In this document: positions 1 through 7,744 of the stretch, piece by piece
How the letters are laid out: each line of letters begins with the position of its first letter
Numbering within the stretch: the first letter of the stretch is position 1
Source: Planctomycetota bacterium
Lineage (GTDB): Bacteria; Planctomycetota; Phycisphaerae; WQYP01; JAJZKY01
Assembly: GCA_021803885.1 (NCBI GenBank)
Contig: JAJZKY010000197.1
Span: forward strand, 1 to 7,744
DNA length: 7,744 nucleotides
Direction: 5' to 3'
Program-made: the position numbers and the translations under genes
The notes under the pieces: generated by a model
The model's database searches: none
What the model saw: only the letters and a program-made list of their open reading frames with translations
What the model was told of the DNA's origin: nothing

Positions 1-1252
1 GCCCCGCCAGGTCATCGTGATTTGACATCAGGCCCGCGTACACCCCGCCCAGAGCTGTTACAACGCCTCCCGTCAGCGTGGCCAGATCAATCAGACATTT
101 GGGTTTGTATTCTTCGCAGATGTAACTGATCGCATCGGCGAGAATAAGGCGTCCCTCGGCATCCGTATTGGTTACATCCACTGTTTTGCCGTTGTGCATC
201 TGGATGATGTCGCCGGGCCGATAGGCATCGCCGTCGGGCATATTTTCAGCGGTCGGAATAGCGCAAACCACGCGCTGCGGCAGATTCAGCATTGCAGCGG
301 CAACCGCCACACCGATCGCTGCCATTCCTCCGCATTTGTCGTATTTCATGGCCCCCATGTCGGCGGCGGGTTTGATGGATATTCCTCCCGTGTCAAAAGT
401 GACGGCCTTGCCCACCACAGCAATCGGCGGTTTAACACGAGATGCAGCCGGAGTATGTTCCAGAATAATGATGGCAGGTCTGTGCGGACTGCCGCGTCCA
501 ACGCTGCATAATCCTCCCATCGAAAGACGCTTGGCCTCGGCAAACGTAATGACGCGGAATTTGAGGTGCAGTCGATCCGCCATCGTACGGCATATCTGTT
601 CCAACGATTCGGGATGAATCACATTCGGCGGATGGTTGGCCAGTTGCCTCACGAAATTGGTGGCCGCCGCCGCCGTCACAGCCTGTTGCAGATCTGTATT
701 AAACAGTTTCACGGCGGAATCTGTGGCAAAATGCAGATGCAGTGGGCGGGGCTTCCGATCTTCTTGGGAGGTATGTTTGTAATGGCCAAATGTGAAACTG
801 CCTAACTCCGCTCCCTCGGCGATATCGGCGGCGGCCTGCGGCCATCTCTCTTCCGCAATGGAACCGCGCACGATCACCACCGATTCCATCTTCGTCACAC
901 GCGCCATCTGTACCGCACAGGCTCCGATCCAGCGGTACATGGATCGCTCGGTATGATCCTTACCCATACCGACAAGTCCGATCCTGCCGCCCGCTGTCCG
1001 TACATGGCGCATTTCCCCTTCGGCGGCCAAAAAAAGATTGTCATGCATCTCTGCAAGGATCATATCGAAAACAGCCGGATCAAAATCGCGTTTTAGTTCG
1101 GCACGGTCGCGGGACTGGCGCACCGGGATAATGGTCAGCACCTCGGCGGCCGCCGATTTAACGGGCACCCCGACACTGTAACGATTCATCGGTCGCGGCG
1201 ACTCGACACCTTTTGGCAGGGGTGGGTTGTTCCGCAGCTTTTTGGATTGCAT
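1..1252 (-). CDS. pepA: Leucyl aminopeptidase (M17 family), C-terminus cut by window edge
   Basis: Cytosolic dinuclear-metal aminopeptidase that removes N-terminal residues from peptides. The minus-strand frame is open from an ATG at 1252 to the left edge, giving 417 codons of a protein normally about 480-500 residues long, so only the last part of the catalytic domain is missing. The family signature NTDAEGRL lies at residues 362-369. Using the E. coli PepA numbering I know, with a constant +12 offset, the metal ligands K282, D287 (GKAVTFDTGG), D305 (KYDKCGG), D364 and E366 are present, as are catalytic K294 and R368. The enzyme should therefore be active. The N-terminal third is divergent, as is usual in this family. 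The start is supported by GGAGAGG at 1259-1265, six bases upstream of the ATG. The gene is divergent from the sugar kinase. In some bacteria PepA also binds DNA; nothing here shows that role. Confidence 0.95.
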   Translation of the reverse strand, partial: MQSKKLRNNPPLPKGVESPRPMNRYSVGVPVKSAAAEVLTIIPVRQSRDRAELKRDFDPAVFDMILAEMHDNLFLAAEGEMRHVRTAGGRIGLVGMGKDHTERSMYRWIGACAVQMARVTKMESVVIVRGSIAEERWPQAAADIAEGAELGSFTFGHYKHTSQEDRKPRPLHLHFATDSAVKLFNTDLQQAVTAAAATNFVRQLANHPPNVIHPESLEQICRTMADRLHLKFRVITFAEAKRLSMGGLCSVGRGSPHRPAIIILEHTPAASRVKPPIAVVGKAVTFDTGGISIKPAADMGAMKYDKCGGMAAIGVAVAAAMLNLPQRVVCAIPTAENMPDGDAYRPGDIIQMHNGKTVDVTNTDAEGRLILADAISYICEEYKPKCLIDLATLTGGVVTALGGVYAGLMSNHDDLAG

Positions 1253-1377
1253 GATTCACCTCTCCAAAAAAATATGATCCGTTTCCACGGTCGCCATCGT
1301 CACCATAACCAACGCAAGGCCTGCCAACCGCTTATCCCGTCGGTACCAGACGTCGTTTCGTGCACTGAACGCCGCAC

Positions 1378-1406
1378 TTGGCATCTGCCTGATCGGCCGA
1401 TATTCT
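1378..1406 (+). promoter_or_regulatory. Candidate sigma70-type promoter for the kinase gene
   Basis: TTGGCA at 1378-1383 matches the -35 consensus in five of six bases. It is separated by exactly 17 bases from TATTCT at 1401-1406, which matches the -10 consensus in four of six. It points toward the kinase start about 95 bases downstream. A perfect 10-bp palindrome, ATCGGCCGAT, spans 1392-1401, covering the end of the spacer and the first base of the -10 box, where a bound repressor would block polymerase. The promoter is an inference from matches alone; sigma preferences of this organism are unknown. Confidence 0.4.
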
Positions 1407-1501
1407 ACTGCGGCTTCGGTGAATTGAGGACGGCCGACGGTGAAGGGTGACTCAACATCCGGGTCGGCATCATCGATGCGGAGATAATGAGGAATAATCA
1501 T

Positions 1502-2578
1502 ATGATCATCAAAGCCGCCGTAGATGCCAAGTTGGATATGGTCAGTCTTGGTGAATGTATGCTTCGGCTTTCGCCCCCGGGGCACGGCCGTATTGAATTC
1601 TCCAATCTGATGGAGGTCTGGGTGGGCGGGGGAGAGTACAATGTCGCCTATGCCCTTGCCCGCCTCGGTCTTCGCACGGGCTTTCTAAGCCGGATTGTTG
1701 ATAATCCTCTTGGTCAGATCATCTTGAATCACGGTCGCAGTGTCGGCATGGACATGTCCCACGTGGTGGTGGCTCCTTACGATGGCGTCGGCAAACGCGA
1801 TCGTATCGGTCTGAATTTTACGGAGGTGGGTACTGGAGTTCGGGCGTCGGTCACCATGTACGATCGAGGGCACTCCGCCGCCATGAATATGCAACCGGGT
1901 ATGTTGAAGGTGGACGAATTATTCAAAAACGGAGTACGGTGGCTCCACACCGGCGGCATCTTTGCCGCGCTCTCCACCGGCACCGCCGCCGTCGTGAAAG
2001 AAGTCATGCAGGCGGCTCGGGCGCACGGCACGACCATCTCCTATGATCTGAATTTTCGCTCTAAATTATGGTCGGCAAAAGAGGCGCAAAAAGTGACGCC
2101 TGAACTGGTTGGAATGGTCGATTGCCTGATCGGAAACGAAGAGGATTTTCAGAAGGTGCTGGGCATAGAGGTCGCTGGCGTTGATGAAAACCTCTCGGAA
2201 TTGGATACCGCCGCCTATGAGCGTATGGTGGAGCAGGTTGTGAACCGGTACCCCAATATTAAAATGGTCGGCACCACGCTGCGGGAGGTCAAATCAGGCC
2301 TCATCAATAACTGGTCGGCCATCCTCTGGTGCGACGGCAAATTTTACCGCTCGCGGCGCTTCGACGGATTGGAAATTGAAGACCGTGTCGGTGGGGGGGA
2401 TGGATTCTGTTCCGGCTTGGCCTATGGAATGTTGACGGGTATGAACCCGCAGGACGCCGTCGACTTGGGCGCCGCCCACGGCGCGTTGCTTCAAACCACG
2501 CGTGGTGATACAAGTCAGATAAGCCATGCGGAACTTATGCACGTATATAAGGGTGGCAGCGCCCGTATCGTGCGATGA
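1502..2578 (+). CDS. kdgK: PfkB-family sugar kinase, 2-keto-3-deoxygluconate kinase-like
   Basis: ATP-dependent cytosolic carbohydrate kinase of the ribokinase/PfkB fold. The best guess is phosphorylation of 2-keto-3-deoxygluconate to KDPG in hexuronate or pectin/alginate breakdown. Residues 42-47 (GGGEYN) match the first PfkB signature, and D297-RVGGGD-G301 is the second signature, with D300 as the expected catalytic base. The motifs MYDR (119-122) followed by SA, and YDLNFR (181-186), are the type seen in KDG kinases. At 358 residues it is longer than E. coli KdgK (309). I chose the ATG at 1502 because AGGA at 1490-1493 lies eight bases upstream; an in-frame ATG at 1487 has GGAG only three bases away. 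The next gene, lnt, begins 64 bases downstream on the same strand. No KDPG aldolase or uronate gene is in view, so the substrate remains uncertain; fructokinase or another PfkB specificity is possible. Confidence 0.85.
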   Translation: MIIKAAVDAKLDMVSLGECMLRLSPPGHGRIEFSNLMEVWVGGGEYNVAYALARLGLRTGFLSRIVDNPLGQIILNHGRSVGMDMSHVVVAPYDGVGKRDRIGLNFTEVGTGVRASVTMYDRGHSAAMNMQPGMLKVDELFKNGVRWLHTGGIFAALSTGTAAVVKEVMQAARAHGTTISYDLNFRSKLWSAKEAQKVTPELVGMVDCLIGNEEDFQKVLGIEVAGVDENLSELDTAAYERMVEQVVNRYPNIKMVGTTLREVKSGLINNWSAILWCDGKFYRSRRFDGLEIEDRVGGGDGFCSGLAYGMLTGMNPQDAVDLGAAHGALLQTTRGDTSQISHAELMHVYKGGSARIVR

Positions 2579-2642
2579 ACCGGCGCAAGTGTGGATTGCC
2601 TGACGCCATGGTGAGATACGCACGAATGGCTGAGCCGCTTGC

Positions 2643-4367
2643 ATGAATGAAATTGACCCTCAATCCGGGACGAAAACATCCTCGGTTTTCCTGGCTCGCA
2701 GCAGATGGTCAGCTCTGATTTTACCGTTTTTGAGCATGCTCATGCTCTCTGCGGTGTTTCCTACTGTTTCATTCTGGTGGCTTACTCCCTTTGCTCTAAC
2801 ACCTTTGATCATGGCAGCTCTGCAGTCGAGCGTCAATAAAAAATATCTGCTGTACGTCTGGCTGGTGGCTTCACTTTATTATGTCGTGAATTTGTATTGG
2901 CTTTCCGGCATCACCGTGCCAGGTTATATCGCCCTGAGCATTTACTGCGGCCTGTTCCTTGCGCTCTTCTTCCTGCTGACTCACCTTTTGGCTCGCATTG
3001 AATGGTTTCCCATCTGGCTTTCGGTTCCTGTTGTTTTCACGGCGCTTGAATATCTTCGCGGTCACCTTTTCACCGGCTTCCCCTGGTTTACTCTCGGTGT
3101 GGCCTTCACGGGCTCACTCGTTGTGCTTCAGTCCGCGAGTCTCTTCGGTGCATCCGGTTTGAGTTTTCTGGCGGTGATGACCTCCGCTGTCATTGCGGAT
3201 GTGGTCGATAGTATCGCGAACGGCAAACCCCCAAAACGGAAAGCAATCGCTTGGAGCGGAGTTGCCCTGATCATCCTTCTCTGGTTAGCGGTGATCGGCT
3301 ATGGTCTGCTGCAATTGAAACACCCGCCGTATCGGAGCGGGCCCCGCGTCGCCGTGCTGCAACAGAACATTCCGCAGTCGGTTAAATCGAGTGACTCCAT
3401 CAGCAGCCAGAAGCGACTTTTTAATTCCTACTTTAAACTCAGCCTGCAGGCAGAGCGTCTGCATCCAGATCTGATCGCCTGGCCTGAAACCATGGTCCCC
3501 GGATTTCTCAATCCATCTTGGCTCGCCCAATCACCCGCGTGGTATGCCTGCGGCCATGGACGCCGCATGCTGATAATGGATCAGCAATTCGCCCATCGTC
3601 TCACCGCCTTTGCTAAAAAGTACCATACCGCTCTGCTGGTAGGCTCTTCCGGCGTGCGGTTTAATCAAGCCGGCAAAATTTCCTCCATGCAGAATATCGC
3701 CGTACTTTTCACACCGAATCACGGCGAAAATCACCGCTACTACGCCAAGCGGCATTTGGTTCCCTTTGGCGAGTATCTGCCATTCAAGCATTCCGCACCC
3801 TGGCTGCATCATGTGCTTTCCTATTTCACGCCATTCGGCCCCAACGGCGATTATTCGTTGACTCCCGGTACAGCCTGGCGACATTTCACGCTGCATGTCG
3901 GGGCCCGATCGTGGCGCTTCGCCTCCCCCATCTGCTATGAAGATGCTATGGCCGGCCCCGCCCGCGCCTTCTGTCGCCCGAACGACGGTGTGAAAGGTGC
4001 CGACTTTCTCGTGGTCATCAGCAACGACGGTTGGTATCAGTCCAGGGCGGAACTGCAACAGCATCTCCAGCTTGATCAGTTGCGGGCCGTCGAAAATCGC
4101 GTCAGTGTGGCGCGGTGTGTTAATGGCGGATATTGTGGGTTCATTAATCCTTCCGGGCGGATTTTCAAACTCGTCAGTCAACATGGACACCACGCCTTTG
4201 TTGCCGGTGTGGCGGCGGCTGATATGCCCCTTGACGACCGCGTGACTGTCTTCCAGCGCGGCGGGTACCTCTTCCCACGTGTCATACTGGCGGTAGCGGT
4301 TATGATGGTAATGATACTCTTGGCAGATTGGTTCATCCGCCGACAGAAGTCGCGCAGAACGGTATGA
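2643..4367 (+). CDS. lnt: Apolipoprotein N-acyltransferase
   Basis: Inner-membrane enzyme that transfers an acyl chain from phospholipid to the free amino group of the diacylglyceryl cysteine, the last step of lipoprotein maturation in Gram-negative bacteria. The first 220 residues are strongly hydrophobic, with about six to eight membrane segments, and contain the conserved stretches ALEYLRG (134-140) and FTGFPWFTLG (143-152). A nitrilase-like periplasmic domain starts near residue 234 (GPRVAVLQQNIPQ). The catalytic triad is visible: E282 (IAWPE), K369 (YAKRHLVPFGEYLPF) and C431 (PICYED), equivalent to E267, K335 and C387 of E. coli. SNDGWY is at 460-465, and a C-terminal membrane helix spans about 547-565. 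The length of 574 exceeds E. coli's 512; part of the excess lies between the triad residues. The Shine-Dalgarno sequence before the ATG is weak. It sits between the kinase and a lipoprotein gene, which is a plausible substrate. Confidence 0.96.
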   Translation: MNEIDPQSGTKTSSVFLARSRWSALILPFLSMLMLSAVFPTVSFWWLTPFALTPLIMAALQSSVNKKYLLYVWLVASLYYVVNLYWLSGITVPGYIALSIYCGLFLALFFLLTHLLARIEWFPIWLSVPVVFTALEYLRGHLFTGFPWFTLGVAFTGSLVVLQSASLFGASGLSFLAVMTSAVIADVVDSIANGKPPKRKAIAWSGVALIILLWLAVIGYGLLQLKHPPYRSGPRVAVLQQNIPQSVKSSDSISSQKRLFNSYFKLSLQAERLHPDLIAWPETMVPGFLNPSWLAQSPAWYACGHGRRMLIMDQQFAHRLTAFAKKYHTALLVGSSGVRFNQAGKISSMQNIAVLFTPNHGENHRYYAKRHLVPFGEYLPFKHSAPWLHHVLSYFTPFGPNGDYSLTPGTAWRHFTLHVGARSWRFASPICYEDAMAGPARAFCRPNDGVKGADFLVVISNDGWYQSRAELQQHLQLDQLRAVENRVSVARCVNGGYCGFINPSGRIFKLVSQHGHHAFVAGVAAADMPLDDRVTVFQRGGYLFPRVILAVAVMMVMILLADWFIRRQKSRRTV

Positions 4368-4425
4368 TCTGGTGTAAATACGAGGGCATATAAGCCGGTT
4401 GACGATTGAAAAATGGAGTTAGGCC

Positions 4426-5406
4426 ATGGCATTGAAAATCATCAGCAGGAAATTACGGCTTGGCGGAGTGGCGACACTTGTTTTGATCGTTGCCGGGTGT
4501 GCAACCACGCCGACGGCGACCAGGCAGATATCCATTGCACCTGCCGAGAGCGTTATTATGGACGGCATGCACAGCGCATCACCAGCCATCCGCGCTGCGG
4601 CTGTTGAATCTGCAGGACAACTTCCGGCACCCACGGCCGTTAAAGTGCTTCGGAAGGCACTGGTTGATCGCTCATCGGCCGTCCGATTTACCGCTTGTAT
4701 TGTTATTGGGAACCGCCGTTTGCATGGCTTTCGATCCCAACTGATCCAGCTCTATTCCGGCAGCGGCCCCAGCGTGCGGTGCGGTGTGATCTACGCCCTG
4801 GCCAAGATAGGTGATCAGCAATATGTCGGTCAACTGGCCATGCTTCTACACTCCAAAGATCCCGTCGTGCGAGCCAACGCCGCCATGGTTTTAGGCAGAT
4901 TGGGCGATCCTACAGCAATTGGCCTGCTTCGTACGGACTCCGATGATTCCATTCACGCCGTGCGCCTTGCGGTCACCTCCGCTCTGGCCCGTCTGGGCTA
5001 TCATCGCGCGATATCCAGCATCATCGCACTGAGCTATTCGCACTACGCCATTGATCATCTCGCTGCCCTCAATACCAGCCGGTCCCTCGAAACACCGCTG
5101 GCTGCCAATGTGCTTCTCAACGGACTCCATGATCCGCTTCCGGCAGGACGGCTGATCGCCGCCCGCGGCCTCGGTCAGCGCGGCAGCGAGCAGGGAGAAA
5201 AAATTGCCCGGCATTACGCGCATAGTTCCAATGCCGACTATCGTGTGCTTGCCGCGCTCGCGTTGGGATGGATACCCGATGGCAACAATGCGCCCCGCCT
5301 GGTGCACATGCTCCGCGATCCATCCGAAAAAGTCAGGATTGCCGCGGCGGCCGGACTTCTGCATCTCTATCATCTTGCCAAATTGGGACAGGAATACGTC
5401 CCATAA
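4426..5406 (+). CDS. HEAT-repeat lipoprotein, function unknown
   Basis: Predicted lipid-anchored envelope protein of 326 residues. A basic N-terminus (residues 4-11) is followed by a hydrophobic segment and the lipobox V22-A23-G24-C25, so C25 should be the modified cysteine. Residue 26 is Ala rather than Asp, which in the E. coli +2 rule favours the outer membrane. After a short Thr/Ala linker the mature part is almost wholly a chain of helical-pair repeats of the HEAT/PBS-lyase type, each about 30-35 residues, with recurring patterns such as DP-VRA-AA--LG-LGD (145-161) and DPSEKVRIAAAAGLL (298-312). Such repeats usually form a solenoid that binds other proteins. No catalytic domain is seen. 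The start is supported by GGAG, seven bases upstream. A -10-like TATAAG at 4389-4394 lies in the 58-base gap after lnt but lacks a good -35. It faces the thioesterase gene tail to tail, only 17 bases apart. Confidence 0.85.
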   Translation: MALKIISRKLRLGGVATLVLIVAGCATTPTATRQISIAPAESVIMDGMHSASPAIRAAAVESAGQLPAPTAVKVLRKALVDRSSAVRFTACIVIGNRRLHGFRSQLIQLYSGSGPSVRCGVIYALAKIGDQQYVGQLAMLLHSKDPVVRANAAMVLGRLGDPTAIGLLRTDSDDSIHAVRLAVTSALARLGYHRAISSIIALSYSHYAIDHLAALNTSRSLETPLAANVLLNGLHDPLPAGRLIAARGLGQRGSEQGEKIARHYAHSSNADYRVLAALALGWIPDGNNAPRLVHMLRDPSEKVRIAAAAGLLHLYHLAKLGQEYVP

Positions 5407-5423
5407 CGGAGATATTCCGTCTG

Positions 5424-5828
5424 CTACTCCCTGATAATCCGTGCGTACGTCACGGTATGGTGGCTGAACAAATCACCTCGCGGGCTGCGGCACTCGGCGG
5501 TGCCATAAATCAGGCGTCGACCGAATTTCAAAATCCTCGCTTCGCAGATAATGTCTTCCTCTCGGCACGCATTAAGAAACGCGCTCTGGAGATTCGCCGT
5601 CACCAGTGGCGTATCCACCCCTAGTTCACCCACAAGCGCCAGCCAGAAGGTTACATCCGCCGTCATCATGAAGGTAGGACCGGCAACAATTCCGCCGGGG
5701 CGTTCAAGTTTTTTCTGATACGTGATTCGAGTCATGCACCGATTCGGTTCAAGCGACTCGATATGCAGACCATAAAACCGCACAAATTCCATCGCATCTA
5801 ATCTGCTCTGCAATTCTTCCCGCAGCAT
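5424..5828 (-). CDS. Hotdog-fold thioesterase, PaaI-like
   Basis: Small (134 residues) single-domain protein of the hotdog superfamily, resembling acyl-CoA thioesterases of the PaaI group. Such enzymes hydrolyse acyl-CoA or acyl-ACP as cytosolic dimers or tetramers. The central helix region reads ERPGGIVAGPTFMMTADVTF (42-61), which corresponds to the usual HGG...D segment. Here the His is replaced by Pro44, and D58 is the likely catalytic acid. A following strand pattern (LVTANLQSAFLNACREED, then EARILKFGRRLIYGTAE) fits the beta-sheet of the fold. I chose the ATG at 5828 because GGAG at 5834-5837 lies five bases upstream; an in-frame ATG at 5867 would add 13 residues not expected for the family. 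It lies about 240 bases downstream of bioD on the same strand, so it could be on the biotin transcript. The substrate cannot be told from sequence. Confidence 0.8.
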   Translation of the reverse strand: MLREELQSRLDAMEFVRFYGLHIESLEPNRCMTRITYQKKLERPGGIVAGPTFMMTADVTFWLALVGELGVDTPLVTANLQSAFLNACREEDIICEARILKFGRRLIYGTAECRSPRGDLFSHHTVTYARIIRE

Positions 5829-5891
5829 GTAATCTCCAAAGCACCGAAGCACGATTGCATTGTACATCCAGAACTCCGCAGCCGCAGAGAT

Positions 5892-6011
5892 TTAATCGGA
5901 AGGCGCAATCAAAAAACACATCTCGTAAGGAGTATGCCGCAACGTCGCCACCGTTGCATGCGCCCAATACTTCGCATAAGTCGTCAAACGCAATCGTGCG
6001 ACGTCCGTCAT
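5892..6011 (-). CDS. Doubtful 39-codon small ORF with upstream leader-like mini-ORF
   Basis: Between bioD and the thioesterase a 39-codon ORF runs from an ATG at 6011 to a TAA at 5892-5894. Its ATG overlaps (ATGA) the stop of a four-codon GTG ORF (6022-6008, reading M-L-E-G), which has AAGGAGG ten bases upstream. The peptide begins MTDVARLRLTTYAKYW and shows no family I recognise. It is in the same frame as the downstream thioesterase, separated by its stop codon and an open stretch. Coding status is unproven; the region may equally be untranslated leader sequence. Confidence 0.2.
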   Translation of the reverse strand: MTDVARLRLTTYAKYWAHATVATLRHTPYEMCFLIAPSD

Positions 6012-6032
6012 CCCTCAAGCACCGTGATTCGT

Positions 6033-6039
6033 CCTCCTT
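6033..6039 (-). promoter_or_regulatory. Strong orphan Shine-Dalgarno sequence
   Basis: AAGGAGG on the minus strand is a near-perfect ribosome binding site lying about 30 bases beyond the bioD stop. The only start codon at a fitting distance (10 bases) is a GTG at 6022 that opens just four codons before TGA. No evident full-size gene uses it. It may drive a leader peptide, serve the coupled 39-codon ORF, or be a chance purine run. Confidence 0.3.
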
Positions 6040-6068
6040 TTCAGGCTGAACCAGTACAGGTATCAACT

Positions 6069-7744
<1,676 letters not shown>

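Noticed and set aside
194..617. Plus-strand open frames of about 100 codons opposite pepA
   Set aside because: They overlap the conserved metal-binding region of pepA, which explains the sequence fully; the peptides resemble no family.
1497..1506. Ten-base palindrome ATCATATGAT over the kinase start codon
   Set aside because: It is AT-rich, short and coincides with the start codon and first Ile codons; no partner site was seen.
3531..4193. A 220-codon open frame antisense to lnt
   Set aside because: It lies wholly inside the lnt coding region opposite conserved catalytic motifs, has no recognisable domain, and is the usual by-product of GC-rich codon use.
4891..5373. A 160-codon antisense frame in the HEAT lipoprotein gene
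   Set aside because: The sense frame shows clear repeats and a lipobox; the antisense product has no recognisable features.
5406..5420. Small hairpin (ACGGA, 5-base loop, TCCGT) between the convergent lipoprotein and thioesterase genes
   Set aside because: Considered as a two-way terminator, but the stem is only five base pairs and neither strand has a following T run.

Overview
The window looks like an ordinary housekeeping and metabolic segment of a Gram-negative bacterial chromosome. The Gram-negative call rests on an apolipoprotein N-acyltransferase (Lnt) gene and on a lipobox-bearing protein directly downstream of it. Base composition is moderately GC-rich and codon use looks broadly even. 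I see no mobile element, CRISPR array, rRNA or tRNA. The style of the KDG-kinase-like protein, and the mix of long HEAT lipoprotein, Lnt and bioA-bioD genes, would fit Planctomycetota or a related phylum. That placement is a weak inference made without any database search.

Layout: (1) Bases 1-1252, minus strand: the first 417 codons of a leucyl aminopeptidase (pepA, family M17), cut by the left edge. (2) Bases 1253-1501: a divergent intergenic region with a good sigma70-like promoter candidate reading right, a 10-bp palindrome in its spacer, and a doubtful small minus-strand ORF. (3) Bases 1502-5406, plus strand: three genes in a row, namely a PfkB-family sugar kinase resembling 2-keto-3-deoxygluconate kinase, lnt, and a HEAT-repeat lipoprotein of unknown function. 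(4) Bases 5424-7744, minus strand and convergent with the previous group: bioA (right end of window, N-terminus missing), bioD (touching or nearly touching bioA), then about 240 bases with no convincing gene, then a small hotdog-fold thioesterase of the PaaI type.

How the genes work together: bioA and bioD catalyse consecutive steps of biotin synthesis (KAPA to DAPA to dethiobiotin) and are surely co-transcribed. The thioesterase downstream may share that transcript, but a link to biotin precursor metabolism is only a guess. Lnt performs the last step of lipoprotein maturation, and the next gene encodes a plausible substrate of it. The kinase and the aminopeptidase are separate metabolic functions. 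No dramatic new system is evident. The points most worth a second look are the HEAT lipoprotein next to lnt, the enlarged Lnt catalytic domain, the PGG-type thioesterase beside bioDA, and an orphan near-perfect Shine-Dalgarno sequence between bioD and the thioesterase.
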